64,000 bases of DNA from CAZVGZ01 sp964627605 (GCA_964627605.1 CAZVGZ010000011.1:32001-96000); one strand, 5' to 3'; numbered from the stretch's first letter, positions 1 through 8,041 are shown. Notes: generated by a model not told the origin, from the sequence alone. Made by a program: numbers and translations.

Positions 1-264
1 CCCTTTGGAGAAAGCGTGTCTGAGAAGAGCCAGAGCCATCGGCTGCACCTCGGCGTCTGAGCCTGGACCGTAGTCGAACGAGATCAAGATCGTCGGGGGA
101 TGATCGTCGATCTGGGCTACCCGCTCCATGAAATCGAAGACGTCTTGCACCGGGGAGGAGATCGGCACCTGGATGGGCCTGTCCGCCATTAGCGCCCACA
201 CGACGACCACAAATATCACCGCGAAGATGTAGCGCCGGTCTATGTTAAGAATCCGGTCAATCAC
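1..264 (-). CDS. Membrane-anchored hypothetical protein (partial, 3' end outside window)
   Basis: I read this directly from the minus strand. A GTG at 264 opens a frame that runs off the window edge. A GGGAGG ribosome-binding site lies 5 bases upstream, inside the end of the preceding gene, and the two genes overlap by 8 bases, so translation is probably coupled. The product starts with a short basic stretch (RILNIDRRY), then one hydrophobic segment (about residues 13-26), then a soluble region with the phrase ILISFDYGPGSDAEVQPMA. It is probably a signal-anchored protein facing the periplasm. I do not recognise the family. It is the last visible gene of the MarR-headed operon, so its role should be tied to the MutL-like ATPase and the membrane proteins upstream. 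Confidence 0.7.
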   Translation of the reverse strand, partial: MIDRILNIDRRYIFAVIFVVVVWALMADRPIQVPISSPVQDVFDFMERVAQIDDHPPTILISFDYGPGSDAEVQPMALALLRHAFSKG

Positions 265-982
265 CTCCGCCTCCCAGGTACGATCGCTCAATTCCGAAAA
301 TAATCCTCAAAGATGTCGCAATCGCGCCTAAACTCACACCCAGCAGCAGGCCCCTCTTAGCCGCCAGGTTTGGCACATTCATTAGCCATTCTGTCAGTTG
401 TCGCACATCGTCGGTAACCAGAGATGTCAGCCAATCAGTACGCAAGAATTCGGGTACGAAAATATCGTAAAGCATCGCCAATGCAGGCACTCGACCAAGC
501 ATCAACACAACCGCCGCTACCAGCAAAATGGTCGCTTCAGGGGTCCTGGCGCGGAAAGTTCTGTACGCCGCAGAGGCGATAAAAAACGCCAGGAGGCTGA
601 ACATAGTAGCATCGCACGGCGCAAAGACGTATGTGTACATCCAACGCACAGTGAACCACTGATCGAGCTCAGTTGGGCGTAGCGGCGAGAGCAGTAGTCC
701 GCCTGAATTCCATGCCATTGCCGCGAACGTAATCCCGAACGCAGCGAACACTAACCCGCTATAACCCCAACCAGCTTGCTTGCGGCGCATTCGACCGATG
801 TGCAAGGAGAACAGGCTGTACATCCCCAGAAACAGCGCAAACGTCCAGACTATACGCGATATGTACACCAGATCGCGGAACGTGGCTTGCGACCACGGTG
901 CCGGGATGTAGTACTGCGCCGCCCCGAAACTTCCGAGAACGAATGCGATTATCAGCGGGAACGTCCGCCGTAGAAAAAGCAT
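257..982 (-). CDS. Multi-pass membrane protein of the MutL-type operon
   Basis: A 241-residue protein with an ATG start at 982. Five or six hydrophobic segments are visible: about residues 8-30, 44-62, 72-93, 115-140, 150-172 and 213-230. The C-terminus ends in four glycines and Asp. No enzyme motif or known family is evident. The gene starts 7 bases after the 444-frame gene and overlaps the next one by 8 bases, so it belongs to a tightly packed operon. It may assemble with the two flanking single-pass proteins into an inner-membrane complex, but that is inferred from gene order only. Confidence 0.75.
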   Translation of the reverse strand: MLFLRRTFPLIIAFVLGSFGAAQYYIPAPWSQATFRDLVYISRIVWTFALFLGMYSLFSLHIGRMRRKQAGWGYSGLVFAAFGITFAAMAWNSGGLLLSPLRPTELDQWFTVRWMYTYVFAPCDATMFSLLAFFIASAAYRTFRARTPEATILLVAAVVLMLGRVPALAMLYDIFVPEFLRTDWLTSLVTDDVRQLTEWLMNVPNLAAKRGLLLGVSLGAIATSLRIIFGIERSYLGGGGD

Positions 983-989
983 GGAGCCC

Positions 990-2261
990 CTACAAGTTGG
1001 TGAAAACCCGCGTTAGCATGTCAAAGCCAAATGTGGCCAAAACTGTGCCGCTAACTAAGACTGCAAGTAGAATAACTTTGCCCAAGTCTTGCCCTTTAAT
1101 GCTGCCCATAAGCTTGGGCTCGCGGGAGAGATAGGCGCTGGCGGCGTAGAGCTCTTCGCCCATGATCGTGTAGTCGCATATAGTGATGAAAAACGGCAAC
1201 TGCGTGAACGAGTCTGTGCCTGCGATCTGAATAGCCCCAGCATGCGCACCGGTCTCCGCGAACACCAGTGACTCGGCGTAAAAGTAGCCCATAAGAAGCA
1301 CCGCTGCGGGCTTTTCGCGGACGATCATACCGTCCACACCAGCTGCGTAAGCGAACTGGTCTGGTGCCACGAAGATCACATCATCCTCTTTGTAGACATC
1401 AGGGCGTCCTGCCTCAATGCACCCCTCGTGCACCGTCTCGCGACTGACCGCGTGGACTATAGGGTCGCGGTTCATCACTTTGAGAGTAGTGCCAAACTGG
1501 GCGACGCGCTTTGATACCTGCGACAAAATATTCATCGACGCGATTGTAGAGATTGACGACATGCCGTCCAATCCGTGGACGAAAAATGTCGCTTTGCCCA
1601 TCTCGGTCGCCCTACCTAGAGCGTCATCAAGCGCATCGAGCCCCGCGACACGACGGATGTAAAGGTTTGGGTCTTTTCTGGCGGCACCGATCATTATCAG
1701 AGTGATGGCGGTGAACGCCAAACCCAGGATGAGGCTATTCAGTTTGGCCCAGTTGAACCAGTTGGCCTCGGCCTCAGCACTTGCCGATAGAGCTGTGAAA
1801 ACAACCGTGTCTGTGTCGGCAACCACTCTGAGCCCAAAGTGATACGTCCGGTCATCCTCAATCGCGACGGAGGAATCGGAGTTGACGTCATATTCGCTCA
1901 CGTTGAGGAAATGCCTGAGACTGTCAGCGTTCCAGCCGAAAGCTGCCGGTTCGTCGCTCAAAACGTGCCCTGTCACCGCGAGTTTGCCGCCGAGGAACCA
2001 GGGGCCGTGCGGTTCGGTTGCGACCAAGACCTCGTAGTTTGTCTTAGCAGGCGCTGTTGGGGCCTTGCTCCAAATAACTGTGATACTCGCTCCGGCGTCG
2101 TTCGGAGTGTCCATCGCTGCGAGGTCAGCAGGTACAGCAAAACCAGCGAGTCGGGACACGACGGATGTGTCGGCCTCAATTTGCGCCTTAGGCGCTGCCC
2201 AAAACATCGACAGCCCGATAGCCAACATCAGCGGCGTTTTATGTCTCAATGCGACGCTCAT
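990..2261 (-). CDS. DUF6754-like membrane protein with signal peptide
   Basis: The open frame extends up to 2324, but I place the start at the ATG at 2261. It follows an AGGACGG ribosome-binding site, avoids a 53-base overlap with the upstream gene, and opens directly into a signal peptide ending near APKAQ. The mature protein has a fibronectin-like N-terminal region (about residues 30-165), a transmembrane helix near 172-190, a cytoplasmic alpha/beta region containing TFFVHGLDGMSS and GVDGMIVREKPAAVLLMG, and a C-terminal helix. This arrangement resembles proteins annotated as DUF6754 that I recall near MutL-family ATPases in other bacteria. That identification is from memory and is not verified. 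The function is unknown. Spacing to the genes on both sides is about 10 bases. Confidence 0.7.
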   Translation of the reverse strand: MSVALRHKTPLMLAIGLSMFWAAPKAQIEADTSVVSRLAGFAVPADLAAMDTPNDAGASITVIWSKAPTAPAKTNYEVLVATEPHGPWFLGGKLAVTGHVLSDEPAAFGWNADSLRHFLNVSEYDVNSDSSVAIEDDRTYHFGLRVVADTDTVVFTALSASAEAEANWFNWAKLNSLILGLAFTAITLIMIGAARKDPNLYIRRVAGLDALDDALGRATEMGKATFFVHGLDGMSSISTIASMNILSQVSKRVAQFGTTLKVMNRDPIVHAVSRETVHEGCIEAGRPDVYKEDDVIFVAPDQFAYAAGVDGMIVREKPAAVLLMGYFYAESLVFAETGAHAGAIQIAGTDSFTQLPFFITICDYTIMGEELYAASAYLSREPKLMGSIKGQDLGKVILLAVLVSGTVLATFGFDMLTRVFTNL

Positions 2262-2271
2262 CCGGTCCGTC

Positions 2272-3399
2272 CTACTCGGTGACCGATTCGATGTTTGCTC
2301 GTGGCACAACAGCGGTCTCTCCACCGTCGAACTCTACTTCAAGCACTCGCACCCTGGCCTCGGAATCCACATCAATCAGCTCCGCTGGCAAGGAGGTCAC
2401 ATGCCCCAACCACCCGAAAAACGGCTCTCTTATCGCCCGCACCGGCGCGCCGACTTCGAGCCCTCCAATTTCTGCTGGTTCGGTGTGATCCAACATCTGT
2501 CTGTCAGGGTCGGGAACTATGATCTCCGGGCGGAGCACACCTGCGCGAATCTGCGTCGCTCCGTTGATTGACGCAACTTTTTCGCCGCAACACGACTGAA
2601 GAATATCAAATGTGCGATGCGCCATCGCAATACGCCCGAACCCCTCAGTTACCACGATGGTGGTGCCGATCTCCTCATTGCCTGTGATCGCCACACCGAG
2701 GTCATAGCCCAACAACTCTCTTAAATCTTCGTCGTGTATTCCGCCTGTGATAACTCCTGCGGCACCAACGGATATAGCCTTTTTCAGCGCCGTGCTTGAG
2801 GCCATGGCTCCGCCTATCACAACCGCGCCAGCCATCGCTTCGTTAATCCGGTCTGGATCAAGATCGTCCTCAGGCGAATCGACCGCTGGGATCAGTGGGC
2901 CCCACGCCTCGCCCCCAACACCGAAAATGCCCTGTATGAACGCACCGACAGTCTCTATTTCCACACCATCGCCAGGAAGCATTTCGGCAACAGTGCCATC
3001 CACATACGCGGTCACTTCAACCGGGCGAGGGCTATCTCTCAAGATAAGCTGTCCGGTGACCGATGACACGCTCTCCAGAGTGCCGGTGATGGGGCTTTTG
3101 AGCGTTTGCTTGAACCACGAGATAAACGGCTTGGTCTGGGCGATCACCTCATCCAACTCTACCGTGTCGCCCTCTTTTTTCAACAAGTATTCAGACAGCT
3201 CGCTTGGGTCGATTCCGAGTTTGCCCACAGCGTTTACTATAGTCACGTCGCCAGGAAGTTCTGTGCGGGCCACCACTTCGTCGTGTGAGACTGTGTCGCC
3301 CTCACCGACCAGGACACTGCCCTTTAGCGGCAGGACCCGTCTACAGCGGACTATCGCCTGGTCGCTTACCCTCAACCCTGGTGTATATGAGTGATCCAT
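2272..3399 (-). CDS. Barrel-sandwich (RpoC-insert-like) protein with C-terminal KOW-like region
   Basis: A 375-residue soluble protein. Residues 10-150 hold repeated short beta motifs of the barrel-sandwich hybrid type, with phrases such as KGSVLVGEGDTVSHDEVVA and a second copy around residues 72-90. These resemble the insert domains of RNA polymerase beta-prime. The middle (about 150-290) is an alpha/beta region with glycine-rich GAVVIGGAMASS and GAAGVITGGIHDEDL. The C-terminus (about 315-375) resembles a KOW-like strand set and ends PRANIESVTE. No catalytic residues are recognisable. It is transcribed between the MutL-like ATPase (36 bases upstream) and the DUF6754-like protein, so it may be a scaffold or regulatory partner of that ATPase. 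Confidence 0.7.
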   Translation of the reverse strand: MDHSYTPGLRVSDQAIVRCRRVLPLKGSVLVGEGDTVSHDEVVARTELPGDVTIVNAVGKLGIDPSELSEYLLKKEGDTVELDEVIAQTKPFISWFKQTLKSPITGTLESVSSVTGQLILRDSPRPVEVTAYVDGTVAEMLPGDGVEIETVGAFIQGIFGVGGEAWGPLIPAVDSPEDDLDPDRINEAMAGAVVIGGAMASSTALKKAISVGAAGVITGGIHDEDLRELLGYDLGVAITGNEEIGTTIVVTEGFGRIAMAHRTFDILQSCCGEKVASINGATQIRAGVLRPEIIVPDPDRQMLDHTEPAEIGGLEVGAPVRAIREPFFGWLGHVTSLPAELIDVDSEARVRVLEVEFDGGETAVVPRANIESVTE

Positions 3400-3435
3400 C
3401 TTCTTATCTAGCGATTCTGATAGGCCAAACAGGCC

Positions 3436-5241
3436 TCATTTTGAGTAGGCGCCCAGGGCGGCGCTCCACGAAGAGACGTGTTCGGCACGGGCCTGGGCCT
3501 CTTCGGGGATAACGAGCGGTCGGCAGCGCCCGTCAAGGACGACACCAACATTTCCACCGTGAACCGTGCCAGTAATCTCTTTTCCTACGCCCTCGCCTAA
3601 GTCAAATCTACGAGTGGGTTTGATGGTCATCTCGGCGGTTTGGTCTACCTCAAGGGCGAATACTGCAATCTCACCGACAGACAGTGTTCCTCTAAGTGTC
3701 TGTCCGTCAGGCATCGTGATATCATATTGAGCGCACTCTTTGCCGTCACCATCAATACCCACAGGCGCAACGCACGTACCCAAGTGCACCAAACAGTCCC
3801 GCTCAAACACCTCTGTGGCGGCTTGTTCGTTTACTGTGGCAAGAACACCTAAATGTGGCATCATAAAAATGCTGTCAACAGCGATCTGCGTTATCCCCTG
3901 GGGTTGAAAAGCGTCAATAATCATCGCCATCGCCTGCTGACGCCGAGGTGCGTGGGACAAAACGCCACCGGATCCCACCAACAGGTCTAGCCCCATCATA
4001 TCTATCAGGCTTTCGCCGGTCTGAGACTGATCGAAAACGTCGGATAGCGTCCTCTCCTGCTGCACACCTTTCAGCCCGACTGCAAGATCCTTGTGCTGGA
4101 TGAAAGCCAACCTGAGCGCCTCCCTGGCGATGGCCTGCTCCAGTTTCAACTCATCCAACAGATGGGGGATAGTCGTCGGGCGTATCATCTTGTTTTTGAT
4201 GCGGTTGCGTAGGTCCTTTTCGTCAATTTCAAATGGTACCCACCGCATGACGTTATCAAGTCCAGCTTCGGCCAAAACATTTGAGACCGAATAGGACATG
4301 CCCAGATTGGCGCTCACCGTGCGGTTTAACACTTCGCCAAAAACACTAAACACGTCCGTCGTGGCACCACCAATATCCACACCAACGACATTGATGTTTC
4401 GGGTGCGAGCGATGGTCTGCATTATCTCCCCGACCGCACCGGGGGTCGGCATGATCGGCGCTCCGGCCCACTCGATAAGAGTTCTGTAGCCAGGCGCTTG
4501 AGCCATCACATGCTCCAGGAACAGGTCGTGGATGCGGGTGCGAGCTGGCCCCAAATTCTCGCGCTCCAACGTCGGTCTCAGATTGTCAGTCACATACAGT
4601 GCGGACCGCTCATCCAAGATCTTCTCGATCTCAGACTGAGCATCCTGATTGCCAGCGTAGATGACCGGGAGTTTGAACCCAGACCCGAAGCGCGGTTTGG
4701 GATCGGCGGCGGCGATGTATTCAGCTAATTCGACCACATGGGTCACCGTCCCGCCGTCGGTACCTCCAGACAGAAGCATCATGTCGGGCCGAAGCTGCCT
4801 GATCCTCTCAATCTTCTCGTGGGGCAACCGCCCGTCGTTGGACGCCAGAACATCCATAACGATGGCACCAGCGCCGAGGGCACACCTATGAGCGCTCTCA
4901 CCGGTCATCGACGCCACCACACCAGCCACCATCATCTGAAGGCCACCACCAGCCGAAGATGTGGAGATGAAGATGTCAACGCCGGTCTGCCCGTCGGCGG
5001 GGCTGATGATTCGCTCGCCGTCGAGCATTGTTCGACCGGAAAGCTCTTCGACCTCATGAATCGCGTTCAAAACCCCTCTGGTCACGTCTTCAAACGGTGC
5101 TTCTACTGTTGTTGGGGCCTCACCTCGGAAAGTCTGGCGATAGACGCCATCCACGTTCTCGATGAGGATGGCTTTGGTGGTAGTACTACCGCAGTCGGTG
5201 GCGATTATGACGTGTGTCGGATCGGATGGCGTCTGTGCCAT
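3436..5241 (-). CDS. MutL/GlmL-family actin-like ATPase (glutamate mutase accessory type)
   Basis: A 601-residue ASKHA-fold protein. The N-terminal phosphate-1 loop is ATDCGSTTTKAILIE (about residues 14-28). A second nucleotide loop is VVGVDIGGATTDVFS (about 285-300), and the adenosine motif region is LLVGSGGVLSHAPRR. These are hallmarks of the MutL/GlmL family, whose clostridial members sit with the B12-dependent glutamate mutase and are thought to reactivate or chaperone it. No mutase subunit (GlmE/GlmS) or B12-related gene lies in this window, so the partner here is unknown. The gene is third from the distal end of its operon's conserved soluble block, 10 bases after the 116-residue protein. 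The annotation as an ATPase is secure; a mutase-reactivation role is not. Confidence 0.85.
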   Translation of the reverse strand: MAQTPSDPTHVIIATDCGSTTTKAILIENVDGVYRQTFRGEAPTTVEAPFEDVTRGVLNAIHEVEELSGRTMLDGERIISPADGQTGVDIFISTSSAGGGLQMMVAGVVASMTGESAHRCALGAGAIVMDVLASNDGRLPHEKIERIRQLRPDMMLLSGGTDGGTVTHVVELAEYIAAADPKPRFGSGFKLPVIYAGNQDAQSEIEKILDERSALYVTDNLRPTLERENLGPARTRIHDLFLEHVMAQAPGYRTLIEWAGAPIMPTPGAVGEIMQTIARTRNINVVGVDIGGATTDVFSVFGEVLNRTVSANLGMSYSVSNVLAEAGLDNVMRWVPFEIDEKDLRNRIKNKMIRPTTIPHLLDELKLEQAIAREALRLAFIQHKDLAVGLKGVQQERTLSDVFDQSQTGESLIDMMGLDLLVGSGGVLSHAPRRQQAMAMIIDAFQPQGITQIAVDSIFMMPHLGVLATVNEQAATEVFERDCLVHLGTCVAPVGIDGDGKECAQYDITMPDGQTLRGTLSVGEIAVFALEVDQTAEMTIKPTRRFDLGEGVGKEITGTVHGGNVGVVLDGRCRPLVIPEEAQARAEHVSSWSAALGAYSK

Positions 5242-5251
5242 AGGGTAAGGC

Positions 5252-5602
5252 TCAAGAGTCCGTTGAGGGGTGGGCGCGCTCAGCGTCAGCGCGTTCGATG
5301 GCTGCGATCAGGACGTCTACACTGCTTCTCTTTTCCAACACTTCGCTCAAATGGGTCATCTCCCACTTTGAGAAGACGATGGTCACAATGGGATTGAGAA
5401 ATACAAGTACTTGGCTACCAATAAAGTTTAGTGGTTTGGCGGTCTCAAGAAACATCACTGCGGGGCTGATCAATCCTCGCTTAACGATCATCGCCGCCAC
5501 CCTATCCAACAGCGCCACATCCTCTTGCGTGAGCTGTTGTTCCGGGGTGTCTACCGCAAAAGCGTGCGACAGCCAATCAGACAGGCGGTTGGAGAACGAC
5601 AT
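5252..5602 (-). CDS. Small conserved protein of the MutL-type operon
   Basis: I start this at the ATG at 5602 (116 residues, MSFSNRLSDWLSHAF...). The longer frame to a GTG at 5662 would overlap the upstream gene by 86 bases and adds a Cys/Met-rich tail unlike the rest. The protein has an amphipathic N-terminus, a segment LLDRVAAMIVKRGLISPAV, a hydrophobic stretch around FIGSQVLVFLNPIVTIVF (about residues 65-82) and a charged helix ending VLEKRSSVDVLIAAIERAD. It probably associates with the membrane through the central segment. I do not know a function. From memory, similar small proteins accompany MutL-type ATPases elsewhere. The start still overlaps the upstream gene by 26 bases. Confidence 0.7.
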   Translation of the reverse strand: MSFSNRLSDWLSHAFAVDTPEQQLTQEDVALLDRVAAMIVKRGLISPAVMFLETAKPLNFIGSQVLVFLNPIVTIVFSKWEMTHLSEVLEKRSSVDVLIAAIERADAERAHPSTDS

Positions 5603-6005
5603 GCCGGCAGCAGACCGCATACACCTCATCCCGGTTATTTGGGCAGCGAACAAACTCGCCACGAAATGAGTCGAGGCGGTGCGGGCGCGGAAACGGGCTC
5701 AGAAAAACCCCTAGCCTGTGTCTATCGATCCGGCGTACTTTGCTCCATTGAGTTGTCCGGTGTCTGCCCAGATGACGGATGGAGAGGCCAGACGGCTCCA
5801 CAGAGTAGCTCACAGGGAAAAAATACCGGGAAAGTGAGACTAAAAGAAAGGCGGCGCTAACGAATGAGTAAGGCCAGACGCCAAAAGCCGACCCAGAAAT
5901 CATACACACGCCGACCATCAGACCAACAAGAGCCATCCCGCGCCACAGTGGATCATCCTTTATTGGATGCGATATCCACCTGACTTCCGAACCGGATTCG
6001 CACAC
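5577..6005 (-). CDS. Two-TM membrane protein with PH-like C-terminus
   Basis: The frame opens at a GTG at 6032, inside marR, with a second in-frame GTG at 6005 just after the marR stop. I favour 6005, but its AGGGG lies very close and the choice is uncertain. Counting from 6005, the protein has a cytoplasmic lead (ISHPIKDDPLWRG), two adjacent helices (about residues 24-44 and 47-62), and a beta-rich tail with YSVEPSGLSIRHLGRHR and GVFLSPFPRPHRLDSF, which resembles the bacterial PH-domain style of membrane protein. It is the second gene of the MarR-headed operon. No catalytic function is apparent. Confidence 0.65.
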   Translation of the reverse strand: MCESGSEVRWISHPIKDDPLWRGMALVGLMVGVCMISGSAFGVWPYSFVSAAFLLVSLSRYFFPVSYSVEPSGLSIRHLGRHRTTQWSKVRRIDRHRLGVFLSPFPRPHRLDSFRGEFVRCPNNRDEVYAVCCRHVVLQPPV

Positions 6006-6007
6006 CC

Positions 6008-6472
6008 CTACGCTATGCCAGCTGTAGAGCACCCAAGCCGTTTGAGCATGTCGGTAGCGGCTGACTGCTCATCCTGCGATAGCACCGCCATCGCGTTTGA
6101 AATCTCCTGCGCGTGCTTGGGAAAATGCTGAACCATCAAGTCTTTTCCGCGGTTGGTAAGATCAGCCAAGATCACGCGGCGGTCCTGTTTGGAGTGTTTT
6201 CTTCGCACCAGCCCCCTGGCTTCGAGCTTGTCGACGGTGTAGGTGATGCTGCCACCGGACAGAAGCACTTTGTGCGCAATCGCGCTCAAAGGAAGCGCTC
6301 CGAGATGGTAAAGCGCCTCTAGCACGCCGAACTCGCTCGCCGATACACCGAATCTTGCAGCGCTCTTTCTGGCGAGCTCGTGGACGGCGCTGGAGCAACG
6401 GGCCAGAACCACCCAAAGCTTGAGCGCCTGCGCTGTCTCCTGGGAATAGTATTGATCTGCGGTGGAAGTCAC
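6008..6472 (-). CDS. MarR-family transcriptional regulator (operon head, likely autorepressor)
   Basis: A winged-helix MarR protein. The recognition region reads LPLSAIAHKVLLSGGSITYTV, the wing carries the family signature DKLEARGLVRRKHSKQDRRV, and helices at both ends provide dimerisation. The open frame extends to a GTG at 6511, but that codon lies inside the operator and at the expected transcription start. I therefore choose the GTG at 6472, which follows a GGAA ribosome-binding sequence and gives 154 residues. The gene is followed within a few bases by seven co-directional genes. A 20-base palindrome overlapping its -10 box indicates that it represses itself and the whole operon until a ligand releases it. 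The ligand is unknown. Confidence 0.88.
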   Translation of the reverse strand: MTSTADQYYSQETAQALKLWVVLARCSSAVHELARKSAARFGVSASEFGVLEALYHLGALPLSAIAHKVLLSGGSITYTVDKLEARGLVRRKHSKQDRRVILADLTNRGKDLMVQHFPKHAQEISNAMAVLSQDEQSAATDMLKRLGCSTAGIA

Positions 6473-6508
6473 GTCGGTTTCCAATAGGTATTTTGAATTT
6501 TGGTATTT

Positions 6509-6528
6509 CACGTTTAACGATAAACGTG
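6509..6528. promoter_or_regulatory. Palindromic MarR operator
   Basis: CACGTTTA-ACGA-TAAACGTG is a perfect inverted repeat with 8-base arms and a 4-base centre. It covers the -10 box and start point of the marR promoter. The size and position are typical of a MarR-dimer operator that blocks RNA polymerase. Confidence 0.8.
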
Positions 6529-6545
6529 GATGCGTTGTCTGTCAA
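6517..6545 (-). promoter_or_regulatory. Sigma-70-type promoter of the marR-headed operon
   Basis: On the minus strand the -35 box TTGACA (6545-6540) and the -10 box TATCGT (6522-6517) are separated by exactly 17 bases. Transcription would start near 6510, leaving a leader of about 38 bases before the chosen GTG at 6472. The operator palindrome covers the -10. Confidence 0.75.
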
Positions 6546-6564
6546 GCGGTTGTAAAGCGCGTTT

Positions 6565-7368
6565 CTAAGCGGCGAGGGCCAAAGCGCCCCTAGACGTTAG
6601 CTCTTCGACGGTCACTAGTTGATCGAGCGTGAACCCGAGATCGTCAAAAAGTTGCGACGCCTCTTTGATCCCCTCGGGGCCCCCATATCCCATCTGCCCG
6701 GGATGATGCCCGTCGGAGCCTTGGCTAAGAGGGGCACCTTCCTCGCGCGCTAATTCGATAAGCTCCTGAAAGAACAGCGGAAACCCCCTCAGATGGCTGG
6801 GGTTGAGCTCAAAAGCACATCGAGCTTCTGCCGCCTCTGCCACCACTTCCCTCAGCCGTACGCGATCGTACGCTGACAGCTCTGCGTCCAACTCCACCGC
6901 GCCAACTTTGCCCAAGTTGAAAGGATGGGCGATGATATTCGCGCCGTGGCGGATCGCTCCAGAGATCATCTCAAGATGGTGGGCTGCATAGCCTTTGAAA
7001 GTCTTATCTGTCGGGTTCTCCACAAGGACGCCGTGCTTGGTCTCGCCTAAGTGGTAGTGGTTGGCTGCGGCGACCCAGTAGTCCAATACGGCCAACTCCG
7101 TCGCTGACGCAGCCAGTCTGTCAGGAGATTGCATCGACACTTCGGTGCCGATGAGAACTGTCATATCTGTGTCGATCCGTGCAAGCGCATCGCGATCAGC
7201 CATGAAAAGCCTGTGACGTCCGCTGTCCCGAACGTCTATATGGTCGCTAATTCCCAGCAGTTCAAGCCCCACCTCCTCGGCTTCTTTTACCGTATTGGCG
7301 ACGGTCGAGTTATTTCCACCACAAAGCGATAGGTGTGTATGGGTGTGCATATTCTGACGGATTAGCAT
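6565..7368 (-). CDS. PHP-domain phosphoesterase (histidinol-phosphatase-like)
   Basis: I start it at the ATG at 7368, which has GGAGG 8 bases upstream; the frame itself stretches to 7473. The 267-residue product begins MLIRQNMHTHTHLSLCGGN, with the PHP metal motif HTHTH followed by the SDHID motif. Further metal ligands are visible in IGTEVS, AANHYHLG, IAHPFN and the C-terminal GSDGHHPGQ. This is a complete PHP set, consistent with a trinuclear-metal phosphoesterase. Histidinol phosphatase is the usual name, but no histidine-pathway gene is nearby, so the substrate is open. Its 3' end lies 20 bases before the marR promoter. Confidence 0.8.
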   Translation of the reverse strand: MLIRQNMHTHTHLSLCGGNNSTVANTVKEAEEVGLELLGISDHIDVRDSGRHRLFMADRDALARIDTDMTVLIGTEVSMQSPDRLAASATELAVLDYWVAAANHYHLGETKHGVLVENPTDKTFKGYAAHHLEMISGAIRHGANIIAHPFNLGKVGAVELDAELSAYDRVRLREVVAEAAEARCAFELNPSHLRGFPLFFQELIELAREEGAPLSQGSDGHHPGQMGYGGPEGIKEASQLFDDLGFTLDQLVTVEELTSRGALALAA

Positions 7369-7564
7369 GAGAAACGCCTCCAAGGTTGTTTGGATTGGGT
7401 AAGGAAGTGAGAATACGAAAACCGCAGCCCCCTGAACAGCAGCGACAGCCACAGACTTGCCGCATTTGGCCAATCACGGTACATTCTAAAATGGAGAGTG
7501 GTGTGTAAGCGCCGGTAGTAGCTCAGTCTTGTGAACTGTTTGGTCGGCATTTAGGAGAGGTATC

Positions 7565-7981
7565 GTGCGGGTTTGGTATGTCGCCATTGCGGGGTTGGTC
7601 CTTGTGACCGGAACTCTGGTGGCTCGTGAGGAATGGTCAGATTCCGTTCCAAACGCCGAGTCAGTCAGAGGTGTCGCGACGTCCTGCCAGCTCTGTCACA
7701 CAACATCCACCGGGCCTGAGCTGAACCTTTTTGGTCAGCAGACTCGCAGCCACATAAAAAGTGGTCGTCCCGATTGGCGGACGCTGGCAGGGTTGGATGC
7801 TGACAAAGATGGCGCAACCAACGGCCAAGAGCTGCAAGACCCAGCAGGTCAGTGGATGACCGGTCAGCCGCAGCCTGGCACTCAAGCTCGTGTATCCAAT
7901 CCATCACTCAAGCACAGCACACCAGCTAGTATCGCCAACGAAGTGGATACGTGGGCGAAGATCAAAGACCTTTTCCGATAG
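7565..7981 (+). CDS. Secreted single-CXXCH protein with Ca-binding-like loop
   Basis: A 138-residue protein that starts at a GTG preceded by AGGAGAGG. The first 20 residues form a signal peptide (YVAIAGLVLVTGTLVA). One CXXCH motif, SCQLCHTT (about residues 40-47), could bind a single c-type heme or form a disulfide. It is followed by a DADKDGATNGQELQDP loop of the thrombospondin-3/EF-hand type, as seen in temptin-like secreted domains. No second cytochrome or maturation gene lies nearby. Heme attachment is a possibility, not a conclusion. It is divergent from the PHP gene and upstream of pdxA. Confidence 0.7.
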   Translation: MRVWYVAIAGLVLVTGTLVAREEWSDSVPNAESVRGVATSCQLCHTTSTGPELNLFGQQTRSHIKSGRPDWRTLAGLDADKDGATNGQELQDPAGQWMTGQPQPGTQARVSNPSLKHSTPASIANEVDTWAKIKDLFR

Positions 7982-8006
7982 AATCTAATGACCGCCTATA
8001 CCACCG

Positions 8007-8041
8007 CCACCGGCGCCATGTTGTAAGGCGGCCGGTGGTTT
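8007..8041 (+). terminator. Possible weak terminator after the CXXCH gene
   Basis: A GC-rich stem (CCACCGGCGCC pairing with GGCGGCCGGTGG, one bulge) ends in only three T residues. It lies between the CXXCH gene and pdxA and may instead be a leader structure of pdxA. Confidence 0.35.

Noticed and set aside
1839..2282. 147-codon plus-strand frame
   Set aside because: It is a shadow on the opposite strand of the DUF6754-like gene, Cys/Arg-rich and without a ribosome-binding site.
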